Positions 1 through 5,744 of a stretch of DNA of 14,362 nucleotides are shown piece after piece. Source of the stretch: CAADGU01 sp964581605 (GTDB lineage: Bacteria > Chloroflexota > Anaerolineae > Promineifilales > Promineifilaceae); assembly GCA_964581605.1 (NCBI GenBank), contig CAZOPF010000127.1:1-14362 (forward strand), read 5' to 3'. A program made the translations under genes and the position numbers. Position 1 is the stretch's first letter. Every line of letters starts with the position of its first letter. Under the pieces are notes generated by a model. That model saw only the letters and a program-made list of their open reading frames with translations. It searched no databases and was not told the origin of the DNA.

Positions 1-164
1 GCTCGCCTGTTGCCGGCTGGAAGCCTGCGCTCCATTTTCATCCATCGTGGTGGGCTGCCGCCCATGTTGTCTCCTGTATAAATGGAGCGCGAGCATCTTG
101 CTCGCCTGTTGCCGGCTGGAAGCCTGCGCTCCATTTTCATCCATCGTGGTGGGCAACTGCCCAT
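1..164 (-). CDS. Possible partial repeat-encoded ORF running off the left edge
   Basis: An ATG at 164-162 follows GAGGAGACGAC, a Shine-Dalgarno at good spacing, and lies downstream of two promoter-like sequences at 225-289. The frame stays open for 54 codons to the window edge. Because the repeat period is 99 bp (33 codons), the predicted peptide repeats itself, beginning MGSCPPRWMKMERRLPAG and starting again with MGGSPPRWMKMERRLPAG. It is rich in Arg and Pro, has no recognisable domain, and the repeat is palindromic, so translation may be incidental. A second reading is that this is the leader of a gene beyond the edge, as happens with the matching repeats before the gene at 12874. I give this low confidence as a real protein. 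Confidence 0.22.
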   Translation of the reverse strand, partial: MGSCPPRWMKMERRLPAGNRRARCSRSIYTGDNMGGSPPRWMKMERRLPAGNRR

Positions 165-175
165 GTCGTCTCCTC
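1..175 (-). repeat. Two tandem 99-bp repeat units, left edge
   Basis: The block at 1-55 recurs almost unchanged at 100-154, giving a period of 99 bp; the first unit runs off the window. Read on the minus strand, each unit holds GGAGACRAC, an ATG, a short GC hairpin (GGGCAGTTGCCC or GGGCGGCAGCCC), the linker CCACCACGATGGATGAAAA, and a stem with arms TGGAGCGC and GCGCTCCA (83-90 and 126-133 on the plus strand). Then come ATTTATACAGGAG and the next ATG. The same family recurs in inverted orientation at 12671-12870. No transposase lies nearby, so this looks like a dispersed non-autonomous repeat or a duplicated leader RNA. Confidence 0.9.
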
Positions 176-219
176 TTCAAATAATGGTGGTTCAACTTCT
201 TGACGGGTTCGGCTAAAAG

Positions 220-240
220 ATGTTATGATAGCCACAACAT
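220..240. promoter_or_regulatory. Imperfect palindrome over a leftward -10, candidate operator
   Basis: Arms ATGTTATG (220-227) and CACAACAT (233-240) pair at 7 of 8 positions around a 5-base centre. The palindrome covers the -10 element of the leftward promoter at 225-252. The nearby XRE-type regulator at 343-828 is a possible ligand, but that link is inference. Confidence 0.35.
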
Positions 241-252
241 TTTATTCGTCAA
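225..252 (-). promoter_or_regulatory. Leftward sigma70-type promoter (proximal)
   Basis: On the minus strand TTGACG (252-247) and TATCAT (230-225) are separated by 16 bp. They point toward the repeat ORF/leader starting at 164. It sits just downstream of a second, better promoter at 261-289. Confidence 0.45.
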
Positions 253-260
253 TGTATATC

Positions 261-289
261 ATTTTATTCCATATTAAATTATTTGTCAA
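261..289 (-). promoter_or_regulatory. Leftward sigma70-type promoter (distal, strong match)
   Basis: On the minus strand TTGACA (289-284), a perfect -35, is followed after exactly 17 bp by TAAAAT (266-261), a 5 of 6 -10. The surrounding sequence is AT-rich. It would transcribe leftward through the proximal promoter into the tandem repeats and out of the window. Confidence 0.6.
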
Positions 290-303
290 TACCAATTTAC
301 AAA

Positions 304-338
304 AAAAGCTGACAGACAGGCAAAATCTGTCAGCTTTT
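304..338 (-). terminator. Rho-independent terminator of the DUF7662/HTH gene
   Basis: A perfect 13-bp stem, AAAAGCTGACAGA (304-316) with TCTGTCAGCTTTT (326-338), encloses a 9-base loop. It begins five bases past the stop codon of the leftward gene. In that direction the stem runs into a T tract (complement of the A run at 301-307). The T run on the other side could also make it work rightward. Confidence 0.9.
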
Positions 339-342
339 CTAT

Positions 343-828
343 TTATGCCTCGTAGCTAAATCCGGCTCGTTCGGCAACCAGGGTAAGCAGTTTGGAAGAG
401 GAACGTTTGGGTTCATAGGCGCCTGTCTCCCATTCGCTGATGGTGGGCTGGCGCACACCCAGTTCATGAGCAAACTCGGCCTGATTCATGTGCATATGTT
501 CTCGTAGCGCCTTAATCATGGCGCTGTTCCACATGACAATATCTCCTTCGCGCCGAATTTCCTGCGGGGGAATAACCCCTTCTTTGCGAAAGGTGATTCG
601 CTCGTTTTCCAGGTCGAGATGGTCTACCAGATACCCCGCTTCCAGCCAGGCCGAAGATTGGGCGTTGGCCGTGCGGCGATTGCTCCACCAGGCGCGTTGT
701 GTGCGGGCACTGAGCGGCAGGCCGCCCGCTAAAATACTCTGCACATCGGCCACCGTCAGTAAAATCACACCTTCACTGCTATTTTGGAAGAATTGATATA
801 GGGGGTAGTATTTGCTGCTTTCTCTCAT
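343..828 (-). CDS. DUF7662-like / XRE helix-turn-helix regulator
   Basis: The 161-residue protein has two parts. Residues about 5-82, with PLYQFF, LPLSARTQRAWWSN, AWLEAGYLVD and ITFRK, match what I recall of the DUF7662 family, whose role is unknown to me. Residues about 104-155 form a Cro/C1-type helix-turn-helix: IKALREHMHMNQAEFAHELG, then VRQPTISEWETGAYEP, the usual recognition-helix pattern. It is therefore probably a cytoplasmic DNA-binding regulator with an extra N-terminal sensing or DNA-contact domain. The start at 828 is the only in-frame ATG that keeps the whole N-terminal domain; the Shine-Dalgarno is weak. It has its own promoter (872-900) and terminator (304-338), so it is monocistronic. 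Its target is unknown; autoregulation or control of the leftward promoters at 225-289 are possibilities. Confidence 0.85.
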   Translation of the reverse strand: MRESSKYYPLYQFFQNSSEGVILLTVADVQSILAGGLPLSARTQRAWWSNRRTANAQSSAWLEAGYLVDHLDLENERITFRKEGVIPPQEIRREGDIVMWNSAMIKALREHMHMNQAEFAHELGVRQPTISEWETGAYEPKRSSSKLLTLVAERAGFSYEA

Positions 829-871
829 ATGTATTCGTCAGATGGTAACATTTTTGCATTTGCCTGACCGC

Positions 872-900
872 ATTGTACCTTTGTGGCGCAATCGTTACAA
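872..900 (-). promoter_or_regulatory. Promoter of the DUF7662/HTH gene
   Basis: On the minus strand TTGTAA (900-895) and TACAAT (877-872) are separated by exactly 17 bp. They lie about 45 bp upstream of the start codon at 828. The -10 matches 5 of 6 and the -35 matches 4 of 6 of the sigma70 consensus. Confidence 0.6.
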
Positions 901-928
901 ACAATGGCCAGGTTATGCGTGACGGCCG

Positions 929-1798
929 TCACGAGAGATAGTTGCGAACTAAAGGAGCTAATTGGGCTTTCACCTCGGCGGGGATGCGGGTGGAGTCGGT
1001 GGAGATGGCCGTTGCCAGGGTGTGGTGGGCGGCAAAATCACCAACCCAGGCATCAGCCGTTTGCACCAGATGGGCAAGGGCAGCCTGGGCCAGTTGGGTA
1101 TTTTGGTGAACGACGCGGAAGACGTGTGCGGCCGTAACTGGTGCTTCCGTTTCATGCCACACGTCGTAGTCGGTGACGTGGGCCATGCAGGCGTAGGCGA
1201 TTTCCGCTTCGGCGGCCAGGAAGGCTTCAGGGGAGGTGGTCATACCGATCACATCCATGCCCCACTGCCGGTAGGTGAGCGATTCCGCCCGGGTGCTGAA
1301 ACGAGGGCCTTCAATGGTGATATAGTTGCCGCCTTCGTGGACGGCGCCATTAGCGGCACGCACGGCCGTTGCCAATGCCGCGCTCAACTCTGGTGAAAAG
1401 GGGTGGGCAACGGGGATGTGCGCCACCAGCCCACCGCCAAAAAAAGTATGGGCGCGGATGCCTTTGGTGTGGTCAAACAACTGGTCGGGGATGACAATGT
1501 GGCCGGGGGCAAACTCCTCACGCAGTGAGCCGCAAGCGCTAACGGCGATGATGTATTTGACGCCCATCGTCTTGAGGGCGAAGATGTTGGCGCGGTAGGG
1601 GACTTCGCTGGGGGTGAGGGTGTGGCCACGGCCGTGGCGCGGCAGGAAAGCGACGCGACGGCCGTGCAACATCCCCGTAATGATTGCATCCGACGGATCA
1701 CCAAAAGGGGTGCTGACCCGCTTCTCCTCCATCCCGGTCAGCCCGGTCATCCCATACAACCCACTGCCACCAATCACCGCAATTTCAATATCTGCCAC
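929..1798 (-). CDS. mtnP: S-methyl-5'-thioadenosine phosphorylase
   Basis: This enzyme cleaves methylthioadenosine with phosphate to adenine and methylthioribose-1-phosphate in methionine salvage. The 289-residue product shows the full purine phosphorylase fold signature: GGSGLYGM at the N terminus, PRHGRGH (phosphate binding), VSACGSL, EGPRFSTRAES, GMTTSPEAFLAAE and TDYDVW. The Asp in TDYDVW is typical of methylthioadenosine phosphorylases, whereas purine nucleoside phosphorylases usually have Asn, so I prefer mtnP. Length is normal for the family. The start is GTG at 1798-1796, six bases after TAGGAG; no in-frame ATG lies near the conserved N terminus. The gene begins 31 bp after the toxin remnant and may be cotranscribed with the toxin-antitoxin pair. 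The stop overlaps a 16-bp palindrome at 918-933 that contains ACGGCCGT. Confidence 0.93.
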   Translation of the reverse strand: MADIEIAVIGGSGLYGMTGLTGMEEKRVSTPFGDPSDAIITGMLHGRRVAFLPRHGRGHTLTPSEVPYRANIFALKTMGVKYIIAVSACGSLREEFAPGHIVIPDQLFDHTKGIRAHTFFGGGLVAHIPVAHPFSPELSAALATAVRAANGAVHEGGNYITIEGPRFSTRAESLTYRQWGMDVIGMTTSPEAFLAAEAEIAYACMAHVTDYDVWHETEAPVTAAHVFRVVHQNTQLAQAALAHLVQTADAWVGDFAAHHTLATAISTDSTRIPAEVKAQLAPLVRNYLS

Positions 1799-1800
1799 AA
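1735..1800 (-). repeat. 66-bp duplication of the mtnP 5' end, functional copy
   Basis: These 66 bases match 2353-2418 at about 61 positions. This copy contains the real start and first codons of mtnP. The other copy lies on the far side of the toxin-antitoxin pair, so the pair is bracketed by a direct repeat. Confidence 0.9.
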
Positions 1801-1829
1801 TTAACTCCTATCACTAAGATTAGCCAGTT

Positions 1830-2094
1830 TCAGGAGAAGAATCTTTCATAATCGTCATGTTTGCCAATCCAAAACCATGTAACTGTGTCTTCATCAAGAA
1901 TGCCTACAGCACGATAACCCAATGTGACCCTTACCGACCAGATGTTTTCCTCGCTATTGATGCATTTGAAATGCAGAGATGGATGAAATGGATTTTGTGC
2001 CCACAAATGGTACGCTTTCCTTGCTCTGTGTTGGATAGATTTGTCAAGTGAATAATATGCTTCCCAACAAAGAGGGTAGGGTTGCAGATTTCAT
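1830..2094 (-). pseudogene. ParE/RelE-like toxin of a type II pair, frameshifted
   Basis: An ATG at 2094-2092 overlaps the antitoxin stop as ATGA, the usual sign of translational coupling. Nine codons (MKSATLPSL) then run out of frame. After one extra base near 2067-2070 the frame reads WEAYYSLDKSIQHRARKAYH, NPFHPSLHFKCI, WSVRVTLGYRAVG and TWFWIGKHDDYERFF before TGA at 1832-1830. This is the whole core of the small ParE-like mRNA-interferase/gyrase-toxin superfamily. The total of 265 nt is one more than a clean 88-codon gene (264 nt including stop), fitting a single-base insertion. The rest has no stops and looks freshly broken. A sequencing error or programmed frameshifting would also fit. 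No alternative ATG lies in the second frame. Confidence 0.8.
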
Positions 2095-2321
2095 AATTGA
2101 TCATAATCCATAGGTTTTGCTTTACCGGCTGCGATTTCTTCTCTGGCTTTTCGTGCGGCCGCAATTAGCTGCTTCTGAGTTTTCTTGAACAACGCATCCC
2201 ATTCCATTTCATCCTGCATTTCGACCACAAAACCGCGCATATGCTCCACCGCCTGTTCCTGTACCGGTTCAGGTAATGTTTCCATCATCTTTGTTATGGT
2301 AACAATCGCTGTCGAAGACAT
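2091..2321 (-). CDS. Small antitoxin of a type II toxin-antitoxin pair
   Basis: The 76-residue protein (MSSTAIVTITKMMETLPEPV... to KPMDYDQL) is short, acidic in the middle and strongly helical, with no metal or catalytic motif. The pattern of a short N-terminal strand, LPEPVQEQAVEHMRGFV, then a long charged helix and a short tail is typical of antitoxins paired with ParE-like toxins in Chloroflexota and cyanobacteria. It should bind and silence the toxin and probably repress its own operon. AAAGGAG at 2337-2331 lies just upstream of the ATG. Its stop overlaps the toxin start by four bases. Because the toxin is frameshifted, this gene may now be an orphan antitoxin. Confidence 0.75.
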   Translation of the reverse strand: MSSTAIVTITKMMETLPEPVQEQAVEHMRGFVVEMQDEMEWDALFKKTQKQLIAAARKAREEIAAGKAKPMDYDQL

Positions 2322-2352
2322 AATTACCTTCTCCTTTAGACACCTGGCTTTG

Positions 2353-2418
2353 CGGTCAGCCCGGCCATGCCCTACAACCCGCTGCCGCCAATCACCGCAA
2401 TTTCAATATCTGCCACAA
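2353..2418 (-). repeat. 66-bp duplication of the mtnP 5' end, decayed copy
   Basis: This is the partner of 1735-1800. Four of the five mismatches fall at third codon positions of the mtnP frame (GGT/GGC, AGT/AGC, TAT/TAG, GGG/GGC), suggesting that it diverged as coding sequence before decaying. Confidence 0.9.
2372..2416 (-). pseudogene. Truncated mtnP start, 14-codon remnant
   Basis: A GTG at 2416-2414, six bases after a GGGAG ribosome binding site, starts VADIEIAVIGGSGL, identical in protein to the mtnP N terminus. It then meets TAG where mtnP has the Tyr codon TAT. A further seven or so mtnP-like codons follow the stop before similarity ends near 2353. It could be a remnant of a second mtnP copy, or the original mtnP start displaced by insertion of the toxin-antitoxin pair. 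A short translated leader upstream of the antitoxin is also possible. Confidence 0.7.
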
Positions 2419-2434
2419 CTTTCTCCCGGAGAAG

Positions 2435-2465
2435 TAATTGGGTAATTACCCAATTACCCAATTAC
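2435..2465. repeat. AT-rich palindromic GGGTAATT repeat after the coiled-coil gene
   Basis: Positions 2435-2456 are a perfect 22-bp palindrome centred on GGGTAATTACCC, followed by further copies of CAATTACC. It abuts the stop codon of the leftward gene at 2462 and could form the stem of a terminator, but no clean T tract follows. The same motif recurs at 14310-14328. Confidence 0.8.
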
Positions 2466-4393
2466 CTTTTTCCTTTCAAATGTGCATTCTCCACTTGCAG
2501 GGCGCGGATTTTTTCGGAGGCCATCTCTTTCATTTGTTTGATGGCCTGGTTTTGTTTTTCGATCATCTCGCGCGCCTGTTTGTACTGCCCACCAAGCTGT
2601 TTCAATTGTACCTCACGTTCCACCAGCCGGGCATGGATTTCGGCCAGCCGTTCCCCTTGGGCGCGGGTTTCTTGCAGGTAACGGTTCACTTCGGCTTCGG
2701 TGGCCTGGAGCTGCATCTGGCTTTCACGCAGGGTGGCCTGCATATTTTTCTTGTCGGCTTTGAGCAGGCCGATGGTGTGTTGCAGTTCGTCGGTTTGCTG
2801 CCGCCAAATGGTTTCTTTTTCGGCGACGGCCGTTTGCCACTTCACCGCTTCTTGTTCTCCCATCTGCGCCACCTCGGTCTGCAAACGGGCAATGGTCGCC
2901 TGCTGGTCGGCAGCCACTTTTTCTTGTTTTGCCAGCCTCTCACGCCAGGCAGTCAATTCGGCCTGCTGCTGCACCAATGCTGCCTGGGATTCTTCCATCT
3001 CCGTTTGCAGCCGTTCGATTTGGGTGGTCTGAGTCACGGCCGTTTCCCGTGCGGCTTCCAGTTCAGACCGTGTGCTTTCCAGGCTGGCCTTATACCAGAT
3101 CAGCTGCTCCAGATATTCCTGTTCCGCGTCGGCCAGTTCGGTTTCTAGTTGGGTGATGCGGTTGGTGAATTCGGCCAGGACGGTGGCATCTACCAACGGC
3201 CGTGTTTTGCTCTCTTGCAATCCCCGCAATTCTGCCAGCGCCTTTTCCAGTTCTTCATCCAGGTCATGTCGCTGCTCGCGCAGCAGGTTGATGGTGGTGG
3301 CGCTTTCTTCTAGCTGGAACTGCATCTTCTGCAGTTGCGTTTCCAACTCCGCCGCTCGTTTTTCCTTCACCTCAGCCAATTCTTGCCAGCGCAGTAGCGA
3401 ATCTTCCTGGTCAGCCTGATATTGCAGATTGTGGCGGTGGACGGTTTCCAAACTTTCTAGCCGCTGTGCATAGGATTCGTTTTCTTTCGTAAGCGATTCT
3501 AAAGCAGCATCTACTTCTGCTTTTTCGGCTATCAGCGCGGCGTGTTTCTGGCGCAATTCATTATGCAGATCACGCAATTCGCCCAATTCCTGGTTCTGGT
3601 CGGTCATCAATTCGCGGGCGATGGTCAATTCGTTGCTCTGGCGCTCGATCTGGGTTTTTTGCTGGCGGATGGTTTCCTGGGATGCATCCAGGCCCCGTTT
3701 TTGGGTGGCGAGTTCGCCGCGCACGGCCGTTAACTGTTCTGTTAGCGAATTGTTTCTTGCATATGCTTCCCCGGCCATTTCTGCTAACCGTTTCTCAAAA
3801 TCCTGCTCCATCTCATAGCGTGCGGCCAACGCTGCTGCCAATTCTACTTGCAACAGATGAAGCGACTCCATTTCCGTTTCATTGTGTGTCAGAAAGCCCG
3901 TATCCAATTTTTCTGCCAACGCTTCAGTCTGAGCAGCCAGGCGGGATTCGTCAATCAATGTGCCTGTAGCCCGATAGCGAGCCAGGTCGGCTTCGTCAAT
4001 GCTGCTCACCCATCCCTGCACCTTGCCACCAGGTTGCACTTGCAGTGATACCGCATACACATCGCCCAAAATATGCCCACTCTCGGCCACTTCAATGGTA
4101 TGGCAGTAAACTGTGCCACTGATGGTACCCTTGACGACGACTTTGGGGGCGACCATGTGGCCCACAACCGTAGCATCGGCATGAACAATGACGGGTTTAT
4201 TGGTGGTCAACCCCTCCACCAGATAGCCCGTGACATCCAGCCACTCTTCTTTTTCGCGCTTGAAACGAGAGATGAAACCGGGTTTACGGCCGTGTGCCCC
4301 GTTTCTTGTTTGCGAAAAGGCCGGTTCAGGAGGAGTGTTGGGATTTTCGACAGTTTTGCTGTCTGGTACAACAGATTCTTTCAGGGCTGCCAT
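2462..4393 (-). CDS. Bactofilin-like domain fused to a long coiled coil
   Basis: The 643-residue protein has no signal peptide or membrane helix. Residues about 60-130 are a short bactofilin-like right-handed beta helix, with repeating turns such as VVVKGTISGTVYCHTIEVAE, SGHILGDVYA and LQVQPGGKVQG. Residues about 170-635 are nearly unbroken coiled coil, rich in Glu, Gln, Leu and Ala in heptads. Bactofilins polymerise into cytoskeletal filaments without nucleotide; the long arm would make this a filament-linked tether or spacer, perhaps in envelope or cell-shape organisation. The first 50 residues are polar and basic, as in bactofilins that touch the membrane. The ATG at 4393 is followed by a disordered leader; the best upstream GGAG is about 13 bases away, so the start is likely but not certain. 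Its function in the cell is not known. Confidence 0.82.
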   Translation of the reverse strand: MAALKESVVPDSKTVENPNTPPEPAFSQTRNGAHGRKPGFISRFKREKEEWLDVTGYLVEGLTTNKPVIVHADATVVGHMVAPKVVVKGTISGTVYCHTIEVAESGHILGDVYAVSLQVQPGGKVQGWVSSIDEADLARYRATGTLIDESRLAAQTEALAEKLDTGFLTHNETEMESLHLLQVELAAALAARYEMEQDFEKRLAEMAGEAYARNNSLTEQLTAVRGELATQKRGLDASQETIRQQKTQIERQSNELTIARELMTDQNQELGELRDLHNELRQKHAALIAEKAEVDAALESLTKENESYAQRLESLETVHRHNLQYQADQEDSLLRWQELAEVKEKRAAELETQLQKMQFQLEESATTINLLREQRHDLDEELEKALAELRGLQESKTRPLVDATVLAEFTNRITQLETELADAEQEYLEQLIWYKASLESTRSELEAARETAVTQTTQIERLQTEMEESQAALVQQQAELTAWRERLAKQEKVAADQQATIARLQTEVAQMGEQEAVKWQTAVAEKETIWRQQTDELQHTIGLLKADKKNMQATLRESQMQLQATEAEVNRYLQETRAQGERLAEIHARLVEREVQLKQLGGQYKQAREMIEKQNQAIKQMKEMASEKIRALQVENAHLKGKR

Positions 4394-4503
4394 GTGACGG
4401 CAAATACTCCACTATTTGTTCAAAAATTTCTTATTTCAGGTTACTACAGTTGGGCATAGAGTGAAATAGGATAGTTGGCGCGGCCGTATCCGCACACAAA
4501 CAG

Positions 4504-4509
4504 ATTATA
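4504..4509 (-). promoter_or_regulatory. Possible -10 element upstream of the coiled-coil gene
   Basis: A perfect TATAAT on the minus strand lies in the 169-bp gap between the aminotransferase and the coiled-coil gene, about 110 bp upstream of the latter. No convincing -35 is seen at 16-18 bp. The rest of the gap holds no gene that I can see, only a short weak inverted repeat near 4534-4549. Confidence 0.3.
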
Positions 4510-4562
4510 ACTGACATAACAGCAAGTGGCATATGATGACAGATCATCAGTCAGATTACCTG

Positions 4563-5732
4563 TCACCGGGCTAATTTTTCGGCAATACGCCTACCGGCCT
4601 CTCTTAAAGTCTCCTGCTTTTTAGGAAAAGCAAAACGCACCGTTCCCCCACCGTAGCCGGGTGATGAATAAAAACTATCGCCGGGCACAACTGCCACCCC
4701 TACTTCTGTCGTAAACCAATGGGCAAACGCCACAGGGGAAAGCTGCGCCTGGGGTATGGGCAAACCGGAATAGTCGGCCATGATGTAATATGCCCCTTGT
4801 GGCGGTTCAGCGCGGAAGCCGCTGTTGAGCAAGATGTCCATCATCAACGTGCGACGTTCGTGATAAGCGGCCGTGCTGGCTTGGTAGTAGCTGGGTGGCA
4901 GGCTTAGAGCGGCGGCCCCGGCCGCTTGCAAGGGGGTGGGGGCACAAATGGAGGTGAAATCGTGCAACGGCCGTATCGCCTGCATCAGCCCATCTGGCGC
5001 CACCACATACCCCAACCGCCAGCCCGTAACGGCAAACGTCTTGCCTAACCCACTGATGGTAATGGTGCGGTCACGCAAGGTGGGCAGGCTGCCCGGCGAA
5101 AGATGGGCACGGCCGTCATACAAAATCCGGTCATAAATCTCATCCGTCAGCAGAACCAGGTCATGCTTCAAAACTATATCGGTAATCGTTTGCAGCTCGG
5201 CCGTATCCCACACCCGGCCAGTTGGGTTATGGGGCGTATTCAGCAGCAACGCACGCGTTTTGGGAGTGATAGCGGCCGCCACCTTTTCTGGCGTAATGCG
5301 GTAATCAGGCGCAACCAGGGGGATGGAAACAGGCACGGCCGAAGCCATATAGGCCGCCGGCCGAAAGTTATCATGCGCCGGTTCAAAAATAATCACCTCA
5401 TCACCCGGGTTTAACACCGCCATCATCGAAATCACAATCGCTTCTGTCACGCCACAGGTCACCGTCACATGCCGGTCAGGATGCACAGCCCAGCCCAACC
5501 GGTCACTATACAACTCCGCCAATTTTTGGCGCAACGGTGGGTAGCCCCAGGTGATGGTGTATTGGTTCAGCCCATCGCGCAAAGCAGCCGCCGCCGCGTC
5601 CAATATGGTCGGTTCCGTGCCAAAATCAGGGAAACCCTGGCTGAGGTTGATGGCATTGTGCTGGATAGCCAGCCGGGTCATATCACGAATTACCGATTCG
5701 CGGAATTGAGTAACGCGCCAGGAGGTTTGCAT
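4563..5732 (-). CDS. Class I PLP aminotransferase, kynurenine aminotransferase-like
   Basis: The 389-residue protein is a fold-type I aminotransferase that would move an amino group from an amino acid to a 2-oxo acid in the cytoplasm. Visible signatures are NLSQGFPDFG near the N terminus, NQYTITWGYPPLRQKLAE, NTPHNPTGRVW (residues 165-175), LLTDEIYDRILYDG (Asp197) and SGLGKTFAVTGWRLGY with the PLP lysine at 231. VRFAFPK near 366 supplies the carboxylate-binding Arg. The pattern matches the kynurenine/methionine/glutamine aminotransferase group. It follows kynU by 12 bp with its own GGAG seven bases before the ATG, so it is the last gene of the kyn operon. Conversion of kynurenine to kynurenate is the natural reading, but activity on alanine, methionine or aromatic amino acids cannot be excluded from sequence. 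Confidence 0.88.
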   Translation of the reverse strand: MQTSWRVTQFRESVIRDMTRLAIQHNAINLSQGFPDFGTEPTILDAAAAALRDGLNQYTITWGYPPLRQKLAELYSDRLGWAVHPDRHVTVTCGVTEAIVISMMAVLNPGDEVIIFEPAHDNFRPAAYMASAVPVSIPLVAPDYRITPEKVAAAITPKTRALLLNTPHNPTGRVWDTAELQTITDIVLKHDLVLLTDEIYDRILYDGRAHLSPGSLPTLRDRTITISGLGKTFAVTGWRLGYVVAPDGLMQAIRPLHDFTSICAPTPLQAAGAAALSLPPSYYQASTAAYHERRTLMMDILLNSGFRAEPPQGAYYIMADYSGLPIPQAQLSPVAFAHWFTTEVGVAVVPGDSFYSSPGYGGGTVRFAFPKKQETLREAGRRIAEKLAR

Positions 5733-5744
5733 AGCGTATCTCCA

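Noticed and set aside
1..175. CRISPR array
   Set aside because: Only two units with no unique spacers; unit ends are palindromic and encode a ribosome binding site, unlike CRISPR repeats.
200..229. Rightward promoter-like pair TTGACG and TATGAT with 18-bp spacing
   Set aside because: No rightward gene follows; only the convergent regulator gene lies downstream. The sequence overlaps better leftward promoters.
918..933. 16-bp palindrome at the mtnP stop as terminator
   Set aside because: It is an extension of the ACGGCCGT motif and no T tract follows in the direction of transcription.
1931..2164. Leftward 77-codon open frame across the toxin region
   Set aside because: It follows the wrong frame for most of the toxin; the conserved residues are read in another frame after a single-base shift.
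2438..3148. Rightward 236-codon frame opposite the coiled-coil gene
   Set aside because: Low-complexity Leu/Phe/Gly-rich product mirroring Glu/Gln/Lys-rich coiled-coil codons; no ribosome binding site.
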